A stretch of DNA of 64,000 nucleotides from Streptomyces sp. NBC_01549 (GTDB lineage Bacteria > Actinomycetota > Actinomycetes > Streptomycetales > Streptomycetaceae). Location of the stretch: positions 744,001-808,000 of the forward strand of contig NZ_JAPEPW010000002.1 of NCBI RefSeq assembly GCF_026339955.1, given 5' to 3'. Shown in pieces: positions 8,341-16,784 of the stretch; position 1 is the stretch's first letter, and every line of letters starts with the position of its first letter. The position numbers and the translations under genes are program-made. The notes under the pieces were generated by a model. That model ran no database searches and was not told the origin of the DNA. It was given only the letters and a program-made list of their open reading frames with translations.

Positions 8341-8408
8341 AGGAGTATCCTTGAGATACCGAGGGTTCTTCGTACACCGGCTTCGATGCCCGTGCCGTCC
8401 CCGGCGAT
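8341..8408 (+). promoter_or_regulatory. Conserved promoter/leader, copy A
   Basis: This is the first of three related blocks. It begins GGAGTATCCT, which contains a -10-like TANNNT hexamer (TATCCT), then conserved GAGA, TTCG-ACACCGGC and GTG-CGT-C--CGGCGA elements. It lies about 115 bases before the first DUF5994 gene. The other copies are at 9191 and 10320. Confidence 0.6.
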
Positions 8409-8455
8409 TCATGACACCGGGCCGGTCCTGGCCGGCCCGGGGCAGGGTTCGCGTG

Positions 8456-9070
8456 ATGACCGCAACCACGTTCGACAAGCCCGCGGTCGAAGACCGGACC
8501 TCCTCTTCTTCACCGCCACCTCTCCGGCTGCAGCTGGCGCCGCCCGGCACTGCCCCCGCCCTGATCGACGGCGCATGGTGGCCATGCTCCCGCGACCTGA
8601 CGGCCGAACTGCCCCTGCTTACCGCGGCTTTGGACCCGCGGTGGGGGCGGATCACCCACGTCACCGTGAACCCCACGTTCTGGCCGGTCATCCCCCGCAA
8701 GGTTCCCGTCCAGGGCCATGTGGTGAAGGTCGGCTGGTTCAAGGCCGAGCAGGACCCGCACAAACTGCTGCTGCTCTCCTACACCTCCGGCCGCTGGGAC
8801 CTGCTGGTGATCCCACCCGAGACCGACGCCGTCACGGCCGCCCGGCTGATGACCACCGCCACGGATCCCGCGCGCAGCCTCACCGCAAGCGGCCTGATCC
8901 AGGAGGCCGAGCGCTTCCGCATCGCCGCCGAGGCCGAGGCCGCCGCATGGGACGCGGCCCGGGAAACGGTCTGGGACTCCGAAGGCGGACACGACGCTCG
9001 CCACACCTCCTCACACGGCCCCGTGGGGACCGCCATCGGCCGCGCGCCGATTCCGGCGGCAGGCAAGTGA
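8456..9070 (+). CDS. DUF5994 family protein (first paralogue)
   Basis: This 204-residue cytoplasmic protein of unknown function resembles proteins annotated DUF5994 in actinobacteria. The core is DGAWWPCSRDLTAELPLL, ITHVTVNPTFWPVIPR, KVGWFKAEQDPHKLLLLSYT and RWDLLVIPPET, a Trp-rich beta core of about residues 38-130, followed by an Ala/Glu-rich helix. The frame is open further upstream, but this ATG follows the conserved leader at the same distance as in the paralogue. The paralogue starts about 240 bases downstream. No catalytic motif is visible. Confidence 0.85.
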   Translation: MTATTFDKPAVEDRTSSSSPPPLRLQLAPPGTAPALIDGAWWPCSRDLTAELPLLTAALDPRWGRITHVTVNPTFWPVIPRKVPVQGHVVKVGWFKAEQDPHKLLLLSYTSGRWDLLVIPPETDAVTAARLMTTATDPARSLTASGLIQEAERFRIAAEAEAAAWDAARETVWDSEGGHDARHTSSHGPVGTAIGRAPIPAAGK

Positions 9071-9190
9071 CAGGCATGACGGGCGGACCGGCGCGGTGTG
9101 TGATGTCGCTGTGCGCGGTGCGTGATGGCGCGGTGCGTGATGGGCAGCGTTCGGAACCGGTGCCTCGCCGGGGCCCGTTCGACGTGCCGC

Positions 9191-9258
9191 GGGAGTAGCG
9201 TGGAGACATCGAGAGTATTTCGCACACCGGCCGCCATGCCGGTGTCGTTCTCGGCGAG
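9191..9258 (+). promoter_or_regulatory. Conserved promoter/leader, copy B
   Basis: This block begins GGGAGTAGCGTGGAGACATC and includes the -10-like TAGCGT, then TTTCGCACACCGGC and a GTGTCGTTCTCGGCGA end. It lies 117 bases before the second DUF5994 gene and matches copy A at most positions. Because it spans from a -10 hexamer into the transcribed leader, a shared post-initiation signal is possible. Confidence 0.6.
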
Positions 9259-9307
9259 TGACGACACCGGGCCGCCCCAAGCAGCGGCCGGGAGACGGGT
9301 GCGCGCG

Positions 9308-9883
9308 ATGTCCGCGACCACCGACCGACCCCCGCTGCGGATCGCGCCCTTCAGGGCCCCGACCGCTCGCCTCGCGCTAAAACCCGTGAGCACGTCCCGA
9401 GGGCCTCTCGACGGCGCATGGTGGCCCCGCTCCCGGGACCTGACACACGAACTCTCCGCTCTGGCCGACGTACTGGACCCCCTGTCCGGACGGATCACCC
9501 GGATCGCCGTCAACCCGACGTACTGGCCTGCCGTCCCGAGCAGAGTGCCCGTCAACGGTCACATGGTGAAGGTCGGTTGGTTCACGACAGAGCTGGACCC
9601 CCACAAGATCCTGCTGCTGTCCCACACCACAGGCAGCTGGAACCTGCTGGTGATACCACCGGAGACCAGCGCCCCGGCAGCCGCTCGCCTGCTGGCCGCC
9701 GCGAGCGACAGCTCCGACCCGCCGACGACCGCGAGCGCGCTCATGGCAGCGGAACACGCCCTCCACGGCAGTTCCATGACCGACCTGGACCAGGATTCCG
9801 AGGAAACCTGGGCGGACGGCGATCACACCTCCTCCTACCGGGCAGCTGCCGCCCGGCCGTGCCGCCTGATCACGGCGAAGTGA
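9308..9883 (+). CDS. DUF5994 family protein (second paralogue)
   Basis: This 191-residue product is a close paralogue of the preceding gene: DGAWWPRSRDLTHELSAL, ITRIAVNPTYWPAVPS, KVGWFTTELDPHKILLLSHT and SWNLLVIPPETSAP align residue by residue. The C-terminal third diverges and is acidic (LDQDSEETWADGD). The tandem arrangement, together with matching leaders, indicates duplication of a whole transcription unit. Function is unknown. The next small gene starts six bases after its stop codon, so the two are probably translationally linked. Confidence 0.85.
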   Translation: MSATTDRPPLRIAPFRAPTARLALKPVSTSRGPLDGAWWPRSRDLTHELSALADVLDPLSGRITRIAVNPTYWPAVPSRVPVNGHMVKVGWFTTELDPHKILLLSHTTGSWNLLVIPPETSAPAAARLLAAASDSSDPPTTASALMAAEHALHGSSMTDLDQDSEETWADGDHTSSYRAAAARPCRLITAK

Positions 9884-9888
9884 GCGTC

Positions 9889-10125
9889 ATGGTCACCACC
9901 GTGGCCTTCAGCGCCCTACTGATCCTGACCGTTGCGGCCACCCGTCTGATCACCCGGCTCAGCGCACAGCACGCGGAAAGCATCAGTCTCCACTCCTACG
10001 GCACCCCACCGACCGGGAGAAACATCCTGGACAAGCCGTTGGACAACCACCTTCCCGACTCGCCACCCAGCCCTCCACGGTCCGCCCCCGTCACGACACC
10101 CGGGAAGTCGGCCGAGGCCGACTGA
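9889..10125 (+). CDS. Small membrane-anchored protein
   Basis: The 78-residue product begins MVTTVAFSALLILTVAATRL, a single membrane segment, followed by a Ser/Pro-rich hydrophilic tail (SPPSPPRSAP). It starts six bases downstream of the second DUF5994 stop codon and most likely shares its transcript. No family is recognised. Position and the clean membrane helix support it as a gene. Confidence 0.5.
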   Translation: MVTTVAFSALLILTVAATRLITRLSAQHAESISLHSYGTPPTGRNILDKPLDNHLPDSPPSPPRSAPVTTPGKSAEAD

Positions 10126-10319
10126 TCCCCCGGCGCCGGAACATTCGCCGCCGGGTCCTGTCGCTGAACCCGAATCGTCGGCCGCCCCGAGGCCGGAGGC
10201 CGCCGGAGCCACTTCCCCACTCCCAGAGGCTCCCGCACACGGACGGCCACGTTGCCCCACCCCACCGGCTTATCGCGGATTGCCCGCGTAGGTAACACCC
10301 AGGATCTCCGGACAAGGCA
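10126..10319. other. Intergenic region before leader copy C
   Basis: No gene is seen in these roughly 190 bases. They are GC-rich and end at the third conserved leader. With the leader itself, the gap between genes is about 370 bases. Confidence 0.5.
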
Positions 10320-10386
10320 CGGAGTAGGGTGAGGAGACAGGGAATCCTTCGCACACCGGCTTCACGTTGGTGCCGTTCTGCCGAAC
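10320..10386 (+). promoter_or_regulatory. Conserved promoter/leader, copy C
   Basis: This copy begins CGGAGTAGGGTGAGGAGACA with -10-like TAGGGT, then CCTTCGCACACCGGCTTCA and GTGCCGTTCT. It is more diverged than A and B and lies about 170 bases before an unrelated small regulator gene, so the block is not tied to DUF5994 coding sequence. Confidence 0.55.
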
Positions 10387-10492
10387 CATGGCAACGGACG
10401 GTGACGACCCGCCATAAGACGGGATCGCGCCATGCCCGTGATCGTCGGCCCCACGGACTCCTCGTCGATGCCCGGCACGAGTGGCGGCAATC

Positions 10493-10765
10493 ATGGCAAC
10501 ACTGCACGAGCGGAAGAGCTACCGCGAAGCGATCATGAAAACGCTGTACGAGGCCACGGAAGGCAATCGCCTCCTTGGCATCACCGGAGCGAGGCTGCGT
10601 GACGACCTCCAGGTCCCCGAGCAGGATCTCGCCGCGGCCTGCGCATATCTGGAGGGCGAAGAGCTCATCACCGTCGACTGGGCGCAGGGCAACACACCCG
10701 CGATGGTGATGCTGACGCATCGGGGGATCCGGCTCATGGAGGCCGAGGAAGAGGAACGCGGCTGA
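10493..10765 (+). CDS. Small winged-helix-like protein
   Basis: This 90-residue protein has the pattern of a lone winged helix: helix YREAIMKTLYEATEGN, helix ITGARLRDDLQVPEQDLAAA, recognition-type helix CAYLEGEELITVDWAQGN and a beta wing ending VMLTHRGIRLMEAEEE. Such proteins are usually DNA-binding or dimerisation modules. An in-frame GTG 12 bases upstream is possible. It is expressed behind the third copy of the conserved leader, which suggests shared control with the DUF5994 genes. The target is unknown. Confidence 0.65.
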   Translation: MATLHERKSYREAIMKTLYEATEGNRLLGITGARLRDDLQVPEQDLAAACAYLEGEELITVDWAQGNTPAMVMLTHRGIRLMEAEEEERG

Positions 10766-10781
10766 CGCGCCCCGGGGGCCG

Positions 10782-10992
10782 GTGCACTCTCAGCAGCGCC
10801 CCGGAGGGGGCGGCCCGGTGTGCTCGCAGCGATCCACGTCGACACCGCCGCCGACGAGTTCGCCATGGCCGCCGTCCGAACCAGGCCGCTCAGCCGCCGA
10901 CGGCTGGTCTTCGTCCCCCTCGGCAGAGGGGTCCCCGGGCCGGGCTACGTCGAGGTCTCCTACGCCAAGAGACAGGTACGGAAGGCCCTTTG
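10782..10992 (+). pseudogene. Decayed partial copy of the PRC-barrel gene and its leader
   Basis: Translation from the GTG at 10820 gives LAAIHVDTAADEFAMAAVRT, RRLVFVPLGRGVPGPGYVEV and SYAKRQVRKA, aligning with residues of about 28-85 of the PRC-barrel protein encoded at 7.67 kb. The first 27 residues and the C-terminal third are missing. Just before it, GGTGCACTCTCA followed by a CGCCC/GGGCG block matches the start of the PRC leader, so leader and barrel interior have been joined by a deletion. Unlikely to be functional. Confidence 0.7.
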
Positions 10993-10995
10993 GAT

Positions 10996-11266
10996 TCAGG
11001 GCCGCCGGATGGCGACGCCGTTTCGGTGTCCGGTTGCCGCGTCCACCATGCACAGGTGCAGGTGTCCCGTCTCGCGGGGTTCGTACGGCTCGTAACGGCT
11101 GAAGTGGAAGTTACCGTGGGCGTCAGTGGTGTCCGTCCCCACTGCCGTGTGGCCGGCGGCCGTTGCTCGGGTTCGCGCTCGCCGTGGTCGGCGAGGCGAC
11201 TGCCCCCAGCAACAGGGGTAGGGCTACCAGGACCGTGGCCGCCAGCCGGTCACGTACCAACGCCAT
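10996..11266 (-). pseudogene. Small secreted protein gene with one-base frameshift
   Basis: On the minus strand an ATG with GAGGAGA just upstream opens MALVRDRLAATVLVALPLLL, a textbook signal peptide with an Ala-rich cleavage region (TASA). The frame stops after 47 codons. A one-base shift restores a sensible continuation (TDTTDAHGNFHFSRYEPYEP, then ETGHLHLCMVDAATGHRN) ending at 10996, about 89 residues in all. The continuation resembles a small secreted beta-domain, perhaps transthyretin-like. It is either a recent pseudogene or a sequencing error; programmed frameshifting is not indicated. Confidence 0.55.
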
Positions 11267-11536
11267 CTCGTCTCCTCATGGCGTGAGATGCCGGCCCGAT
11301 CTGTCGGGCCGGTCATGATGACCATGGCGGAGCGGAACCACCTGCGGCGAGACCTCCCACATCGAGATCCACCTAACGGGTCGCACCGCCCTGGGCGTTG
11401 CCACGCCGTTGTTCGCGCTCGCCTGCCGAGGCACGGCAGTGGACGGTCGCGTCATTCCCCGGGGGGATCGCGGAGCTGGCTCTACCGGCAGGGTGCTCAT
11501 GCCGTCGCCTCTGTTCATGGTGGCGCGGCTGTCGGC

Positions 11537-12745
11537 TCAGTCCAGGACGGCGAGGTGGTCGGCCGCGCCCCCGCGCCATTCGATCAGGAAGAGGGTCGCG
11601 TCGTCGCTGGTGCGGCCGCCTCTTTGCCGCTTCAGGGCGTGGGAGAGCGAGCGCACCACCGCTCGTACTCCCTTCTCCCCATGTTCGATGCGGTTGACCC
11701 AGTGGATGAGCTGTTCCTCGCCGAACGGTTCTTCACCGGCTTCGTGCTCCTCGATCAGGCCGTCGGTGAAGCACAGCACTCGGTCGCCGCGTTGGAGCAT
11801 CTGCTCACTGATCTGGGGATCTTCACCGCCGAAGCCGACCGGCAAGGTGGTCGGACCTGCCAGCTGCCGGACGACCCGGTGGTCGCGGATCAGCAGCGGA
11901 GCGGGGTGGCCGGCGTTGACCCACTGCAGGTGGCCCGTTGCGATGTTCAGACGCATCATCTGCGCGGTGACGAAGTGGTCGGGTCCGAACTGCTCGGCGA
12001 TCGCCCGGTCCATGAACGCGTAGATCTCGGACAGGCCGATGTCGGCACGTCGGGCGTGCCGGTAAGCCCCGACGGCGACGGTCGCCATCGTGGCGGCGTC
12101 CAGGCCGTGGCCCATCGCATCGACCATGGCCACATGCAGGATGTCTTCGTTGAGGGCGTAGTCGAAGCTGTCGCCTGCGACGTTGTAGGCGGGCTCCAGG
12201 ATTCCGGCCACCGCGACCTGCGGGATGGACATCGCCAGCGGCGGCAGCAGCGACCACTGGATCTCCGCGGCCACGCTCATCGGTTCGCGGCGCCGGGCGA
12301 GGAAGAACTGGTCGGTGTAGCAGTGCTTGGTGACCAACATGTCAGCGACCAGGCCGGCGAGCCTGCGCAGCAGCCGCCGGTCGTCGTCATCGACAACATC
12401 CATGGTGAGGGCCATCACGCCCACCTGGTCGCTGCCGTCCAGCAACGGCAGATACATCCGGACGCCGTCGGCCTGCGGCACCTCGGCAATGGTCGCGTAC
12501 AGGAAGGCCGTGCCGGCGGCAGAGTCATCGATCGGCTCAGGCTCACCGACCATCAGCCGCCGACCCGGTAGCGGCACCAGCACCAGCTGGCCGTAGTCCT
12601 GCAGCAGGATCGAGACGTCGCGGCCACCGACCCTGGCCACCTCTTCCGCGATCAACGGGGCGATCAGCTGCGGCGGCATCTCGTGAGCTCGGTCCAGCAG
12701 CACCCCCAGCAGCCGCTCACCTAACCCTTCCGACCGGTCCACCAT
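11537..12745 (-). CDS. SpoIIE/PP2C-type serine phosphatase with GAF-like sensor
   Basis: The protein is about 402 residues. Residues 1-150 form a GAF-like sensor region (ISILLQDYGQLVLVPLPGR-like strands, then YLPLLDGSDQVGVMALTMDV). A linker helix precedes the PP2C-type domain with metal-binding motifs AGDSFDY, VDAMGHGLDAATMA, FTDGLIEEHEAGEEPFGEEQ and a final SDDATLFLIEW. Such enzymes dephosphorylate STAS antagonists and so activate stress sigma factors; the STAS protein at 2.7 kb is a candidate substrate. The frame extends 57 codons upstream, but that part is Cys/Ser-rich and unlike the family, so I prefer the internal ATG (MVDRSEG). Confidence 0.88.
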   Translation of the reverse strand: MVDRSEGLGERLLGVLLDRAHEMPPQLIAPLIAEEVARVGGRDVSILLQDYGQLVLVPLPGRRLMVGEPEPIDDSAAGTAFLYATIAEVPQADGVRMYLPLLDGSDQVGVMALTMDVVDDDDRRLLRRLAGLVADMLVTKHCYTDQFFLARRREPMSVAAEIQWSLLPPLAMSIPQVAVAGILEPAYNVAGDSFDYALNEDILHVAMVDAMGHGLDAATMATVAVGAYRHARRADIGLSEIYAFMDRAIAEQFGPDHFVTAQMMRLNIATGHLQWVNAGHPAPLLIRDHRVVRQLAGPTTLPVGFGGEDPQISEQMLQRGDRVLCFTDGLIEEHEAGEEPFGEEQLIHWVNRIEHGEKGVRAVVRSLSHALKRQRGGRTSDDATLFLIEWRGGAADHLAVLD

Positions 12746-12888
12746 GCCATTGTCGGGCCGCCACTCACCTTCCGCCACAGCGGTCGTTGCGCCTGTCGCC
12801 TCGCACGGCTCTTGCGTACACGGATGTGGCCGCGCCGAGGCCGACGACCGCTCGATGGCGCCTTGGATCCGCCCTGTCGAGCACGAGC

Positions 12889-13263
12889 TCAAGCAGGCGG
12901 CGTGACTGAAGACCACACACCAAGCCAGGTCCGCTCGATGCGCCTCGCGGCGAAGCTCGGGTTCTCCGAGCTGGAGCGATTAGAGGCGTACGGCGCCGAG
13001 CAGTTGGCGCAGTACCGGCGTCTACGCAGAAGACTGACCACGATCTCCAGTGCGTGCGGCAGGTACCCGCACAAGGCGGCGAGTTCGAGCAGCGCGTCGG
13101 GTTCGCGGGCAGGGTGGTCATCAGCTTCATCGCCGGTGTGTGGGGCACTCGTAATGAGCTCGGCAGCGGACTGCGGGGTCAGAGTCCGGATGTCGACGAG
13201 CCGGGCGTTAAGGTCCGTCAGTCTACGCCGCGAGGCGATGAGGACCCGGCGCGGGCGCGGCAC
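12889..13263 (-). pseudogene. Fossil of an AfsR/NB-ARC-type regulator
   Basis: Residues 1-82 of this minus-strand frame (RRVLIASRRRLTDLNARLVD, LTPQSAAELITSA, LLELAALCGYLPHALEIVVS) match the pattern after the P-loop in AfsR-type NB-ARC regulators: the V-T-S-R-R-L strand, then the G-x-L-P-L-A segment. No Walker A, no BTAD or winged-helix domain and no TPR region surround it, and the frame then becomes low-complexity. It is a remnant of roughly 250 bases. Together with flanking DNA it fills the gap between the phosphatase and Dps genes. Confidence 0.5.
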
Positions 13264-13392
13264 AGAGCGGCCGGTGACCGGTTCCCGCCATAGAGCCCGC
13301 GCCCCGCTGACCGCGGACCCACGCCGTGTAACGGCACGCCGCGGCGTTGCTCGCGCCGAGCCACGCCGCGAACATCAGCGCTTTAGGCCCGT

Positions 13393-13968
13393 TCAGGCAC
13401 GGACCAGGGGTGTGTCGACCAAATGCTCGGCCAGGAACCACGCCTGGAGTTCGCCTGTCCGGATCACCTGTGAGACCAGCAGGTCGTTGGTGCCGTCGTC
13501 GCCCAACTCCGCGCTACGGGCAGCCGCGTCGTGGGCCTCGGTCAGGATGGTCTCGTGCGCCGCCAGCAACCGGGACAGCATGGCCGGCACCTCCTCCACG
13601 CCGTCCGGGGGGCGTGGGATCGAGGTGATCTCGGCGACGTGCCGGGGGTCCCCCACCGCAACACCGCCCAGGGTCTGGACCCGTTCGGCGAGGGCGTCGA
13701 CGAGTTCGAGCTGCTCCCCAGCATGCTTGTCCAGCACCAGGTGCAGCTGGTAAAAGGTCGCCCCGCGCATCAGCCAGTGGTGCTTCTTGTAGAGGCCGTA
13801 AAGGATCTGAGTGTCCGCCAGGACTCCGTTGAGCCGCTGACAGGAGTACATGCGGGTTTCGTAGGACAGGCCGAGAGGGAACTGCTTGACCGTCCCGAAC
13901 TCCTGGATGATCTCGCCCTTCTGATGCAGCCACGGCTGGCTGCTCACGTGCTGGGCACTGGTGGTCAT
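13393..13968 (-). CDS. dps: Dps-family ferritin-like DNA-protection protein
   Basis: This 191-residue protein has the Dps four-helix bundle: helix LNGVLADTQILYGLYKKHHW, then FYQLHLVLDKHAGEQLELVD with the His, Asp and Glu ferroxidase pattern shared between subunits, and AHETILTEAHDAAARSAELG. Dps dodecamers oxidise and store iron and shield DNA during stress. The N-terminal extension MTTSAQHVSSQPWLHQKGEI is of ordinary length for actinobacteria. The ATG follows an AGGAGG-type site. The gene appears monocistronic. The exact Dps subtype cannot be assigned. Confidence 0.9.
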   Translation of the reverse strand: MTTSAQHVSSQPWLHQKGEIIQEFGTVKQFPLGLSYETRMYSCQRLNGVLADTQILYGLYKKHHWLMRGATFYQLHLVLDKHAGEQLELVDALAERVQTLGGVAVGDPRHVAEITSIPRPPDGVEEVPAMLSRLLAAHETILTEAHDAAARSAELGDDGTNDLLVSQVIRTGELQAWFLAEHLVDTPLVRA

Positions 13969-14199
13969 GATCCGCCTCCTGCGGTCTGGGCTCTGTGTGC
14001 AGGGGTGACGCTAGGTGCACGCACGGCGGACTCATTGCCCAGGAGCGCATGCGGTGGTGCTCGACAGCGCACTGGGCGAGGGGTCCGTGCCCGGTGTGCG
14101 TTCTCGGGCAAGTCCCCGTGCGCCGACGGACAGGGCCCGGTGCCTCGACCCTTCTAACCTCTCGCGGACGGCGTGAGCCGACGAGCAGCGAGGAGAGAC

Positions 14200-15567
14200 A
14201 TGAGGGTGAGCGAACAGGCCGATGTGGTCGTCCTGGGTCTGGGGCCCGGGGGCGAGTACGTCGCGGGCACGCTGGCAGAGGCCGGACTGGATGTGGTGGG
14301 GATCGAGGCCGAGCTCGTCGGGGGCGAGTGCCCGTACTGGGGATGCGTGCCCAGCAAGATGATGATCCGAGCCGGGAACCTGCTCGCGGAGGCAGGCCGC
14401 GTGCCCTTCCTCGCCGGTGCGGCGGAGGTGACTCCCGATTGGGACCCGGTTGCCGGACGTATTCGAGGCGAGGCCACCGACGACTGGAACGACCGGGTAG
14501 CCGCCGACCGCCTCGTGGCGAAGGGCGGTCGGCTCGTGCGCGGAACGGGACGGCTCACCGGACCACGGCAGGTGACGGTCGGCGATCGCACGTTCGAGGC
14601 CCGGCGGGGTGTGGTTCTTGCCACCGGCACCCGGCCCCGGATTCCTCCGGTCCCGGGCCTGACCTCGACGCCGTACTGGACCAACCGGGACGCCATAGCG
14701 GCCAAGGAGCTGCCGGCCTCGATGATCGTGCTCGGCGGAGGCGCCATCGGCGTGGAACTCGCCCAGGTCTTCGCCCGCTTCCGGTGCGCGGTCACGGTGG
14801 TGGAGGGGCAGGAGCGGCTGCTGTCGCAGGAGGAACCGGAAGCCGGGGAGCTGGCCGAGGAGGTCCTGCGGGCGGACGGCGTCGCCGTTCTCACCTCGGT
14901 CCGGGCCCGACAGGTCGGCCATGACGGCACCGGCTTCATCGTCCACTTCGAGGGCGAGGAGGAGCCCTTGCGTGCCGAACGGCTTCTCGTCGCCACCGGG
15001 CGCCGCGCCGACTTCGCCGAGTTGGGTGTCGACGCAGCGGGTCTCGACCCTTCGGCACGAACCGTGCGCACGGACGGGCAGATGCGGGCCGAGGAAGGGC
15101 TCTGGGCGATCGGGGACGTCACCGGCCACGGCAATTTCACGCATGTGTCGATGTACCAGGCGGAGATCGCCGTACGGGACATCCTCGGGCGTCCCGGCCC
15201 CGACGCCGACTACCGGGCGCTGCCCCGCGTCACCTTCACCGACCCCGAGATCGCGGCCGTGGGACTCACCGAGCGGCAGGCGCGCGACCAGCGGCTGCGA
15301 GTGCGCACCAGCGTGGTGCCGATCGCCTCCTCCACACGCGGCTGGATCCACGGGCGGGGCAACGAGGGGTTCATCAAACTGGTCGAGGATGCCGACCGAG
15401 GCGTGCTGATCGGGGCGACGTCGGCGGGACCGGCGGGAGGTGAGGTGTTGTACGGGCTGAACGTCGCCGTCCACGCGGAGGTGCCTGTCGAGCGCCTCAG
15501 GCACATGATCTACACCTATCCCACCTTCCACCGAACTGTGGAAGCCGCTATGGGAGCCCTTCGCTGA
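14200..15567 (+). CDS. FAD-dependent pyridine nucleotide-disulfide oxidoreductase
   Basis: The 455-residue protein begins with the FAD Rossmann motif VVVLGLGPGGEYVA, then the redox-active GGECPYWGCVPSK (C-x4-C disulfide), a second dinucleotide-binding motif VLGGGAIGVELAQVF, the FAD motif LWAIGDVTGHGNFTH and a C-terminal dimerisation domain ending YTYPTFHRTVEAAMG. This matches the mercuric reductase/lipoamide dehydrogenase superfamily; there is no N-terminal heavy-metal domain and no second Cys pair at the C-terminus. The true substrate is unknown. AGGAG precedes the ATG; a GTG six bases on is an alternative. A fragment copy lies near 35.7 kb. Confidence 0.9.
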   Translation: MRVSEQADVVVLGLGPGGEYVAGTLAEAGLDVVGIEAELVGGECPYWGCVPSKMMIRAGNLLAEAGRVPFLAGAAEVTPDWDPVAGRIRGEATDDWNDRVAADRLVAKGGRLVRGTGRLTGPRQVTVGDRTFEARRGVVLATGTRPRIPPVPGLTSTPYWTNRDAIAAKELPASMIVLGGGAIGVELAQVFARFRCAVTVVEGQERLLSQEEPEAGELAEEVLRADGVAVLTSVRARQVGHDGTGFIVHFEGEEEPLRAERLLVATGRRADFAELGVDAAGLDPSARTVRTDGQMRAEEGLWAIGDVTGHGNFTHVSMYQAEIAVRDILGRPGPDADYRALPRVTFTDPEIAAVGLTERQARDQRLRVRTSVVPIASSTRGWIHGRGNEGFIKLVEDADRGVLIGATSAGPAGGEVLYGLNVAVHAEVPVERLRHMIYTYPTFHRTVEAAMGALR

Positions 15568-15629
15568 GCCGCCTCTCCCCTCGACGTACGCGGCGAGCCG
15601 GACGATGGCACGGGCGATCCGGCGGCACC

Positions 15630-16772
15630 ATGGGCCGGGACCCCGGTGAACCGCACAGGACCGCCACATCACTGGAACTCCTCTTCGACCTGTGCTTCGT
15701 CATAGCGGTGGCGCAGGCGTCAGCGAGCCTGAGCACAGCGGTGACCGGCGGGCACTACATCACGGGCTCCCTGCGCTTCGCGCTGGTGTTCTTCACCATC
15801 TGGTGGGCGTGGATGAACTTCACGTGGTTCGCTTCCGCCTACGACCCGGATGACGTCCCGTACCGGTTGACGGTGCTGGTCCAGATCACGGGGTCCCTCA
15901 TTCTCGCCGCCGGCGTCCCACGGGCGTTCGAGGAAGGCGACCTGCGTGTCATCACGCTGGGATACGCCCTACTGCCTACGGCCCTGGCCGTCCTATGGTT
16001 GCGTGCCGCGCGATCGGACCCCGGCCGGCGGCGGACGGCGCTTCGCTTCGCCGTCGGAGTGACGGGCTGCCAGATCGGCTGGGTCGGAGTGCTCTTCCTC
16101 CCGGCCTCGGCACAACTGCCCGCCATCATCGGGTTGATCGTCGCCGAGCTTTCCGTCCCGGTGTGGGCGCAGTCCGCCGGGATGACCCCGTGGCACCCGC
16201 ACCACATCGCCGAGCGGTACGAACTGTTCACTCTCATCGTGCTCGGTGAGTCCGTCGCAGCCGCCACGACGGCGGTCCGCGGCGCCTTCGACCGGCACCA
16301 CAACGCCGGTGCGCTGTACCTGCTGGCAGCAGGTGGCCTGCTCATGGTCTTCGCCATGTGGTGGCTGTACTTCGCCAGACCGGCGCACGCGCTGCTCGCC
16401 ACGACGCACCAGGCCCACCGCAAGAGGTTCACCTGGGCGTACGGCCACTACCTGATCTTCGCTTCGGCGGCCGCCGAGGGGGCCGGCCTGGCGGCGTACG
16501 CCAAGCTGATCACGCGGCGCACCGATGTCCCATCGCCAGCAGCAGGTGTCGCGATCACCATGCCGGCGGCGATCTTCCTGATCACCGTGTGGGCCATACA
16601 CGTCCGGCCGCACCAGCGGAGCGGGGCCGAACAGCTTGCGTTTCCCGCTGTCGCGGTCGCTGTGCTGGTGGCCGGTCGCTCCCCGGCGCCGGCCGTAATC
16701 GCCGGTCTGCTGGCGGCGGCCCTGGTCGTCGTGGTCACGGTGGCCGACCGGACCGAGCGAGTGCCGCACTGA
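15630..16772 (+). CDS. Low-temperature-requirement A (LtrA) family membrane protein
   Basis: This 380-residue polytopic membrane protein has about ten to eleven hydrophobic segments. The N-terminus has the LtrA hallmark SLELLFDLCFVIAVAQAS, then FTIWWAWMNFTWFASAYDPD, and later HIAERYELFTLIVLGESVAA with the conserved Glu in LGES. LtrA is named from a Listeria mutant that failed to grow in the cold; its activity is unknown. The protein ends in a charged cytoplasmic tail. A strong bidirectional hairpin follows, before the convergent hydrolase gene. Confidence 0.88.
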   Translation: MGRDPGEPHRTATSLELLFDLCFVIAVAQASASLSTAVTGGHYITGSLRFALVFFTIWWAWMNFTWFASAYDPDDVPYRLTVLVQITGSLILAAGVPRAFEEGDLRVITLGYALLPTALAVLWLRAARSDPGRRRTALRFAVGVTGCQIGWVGVLFLPASAQLPAIIGLIVAELSVPVWAQSAGMTPWHPHHIAERYELFTLIVLGESVAAATTAVRGAFDRHHNAGALYLLAAGGLLMVFAMWWLYFARPAHALLATTHQAHRKRFTWAYGHYLIFASAAAEGAGLAAYAKLITRRTDVPSPAAGVAITMPAAIFLITVWAIHVRPHQRSGAEQLAFPAVAVAVLVAGRSPAPAVIAGLLAAALVVVVTVADRTERVPH

Positions 16773-16784
16773 GGTGAAAACACG

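Noticed and set aside
14032..15672. 546-codon open frame antisense to the disulfide oxidoreductase gene
   Set aside because: It lies over a gene with complete FAD and redox motifs; its translation is low-complexity and matches no family. Long antisense frames are common in GC-rich DNA.
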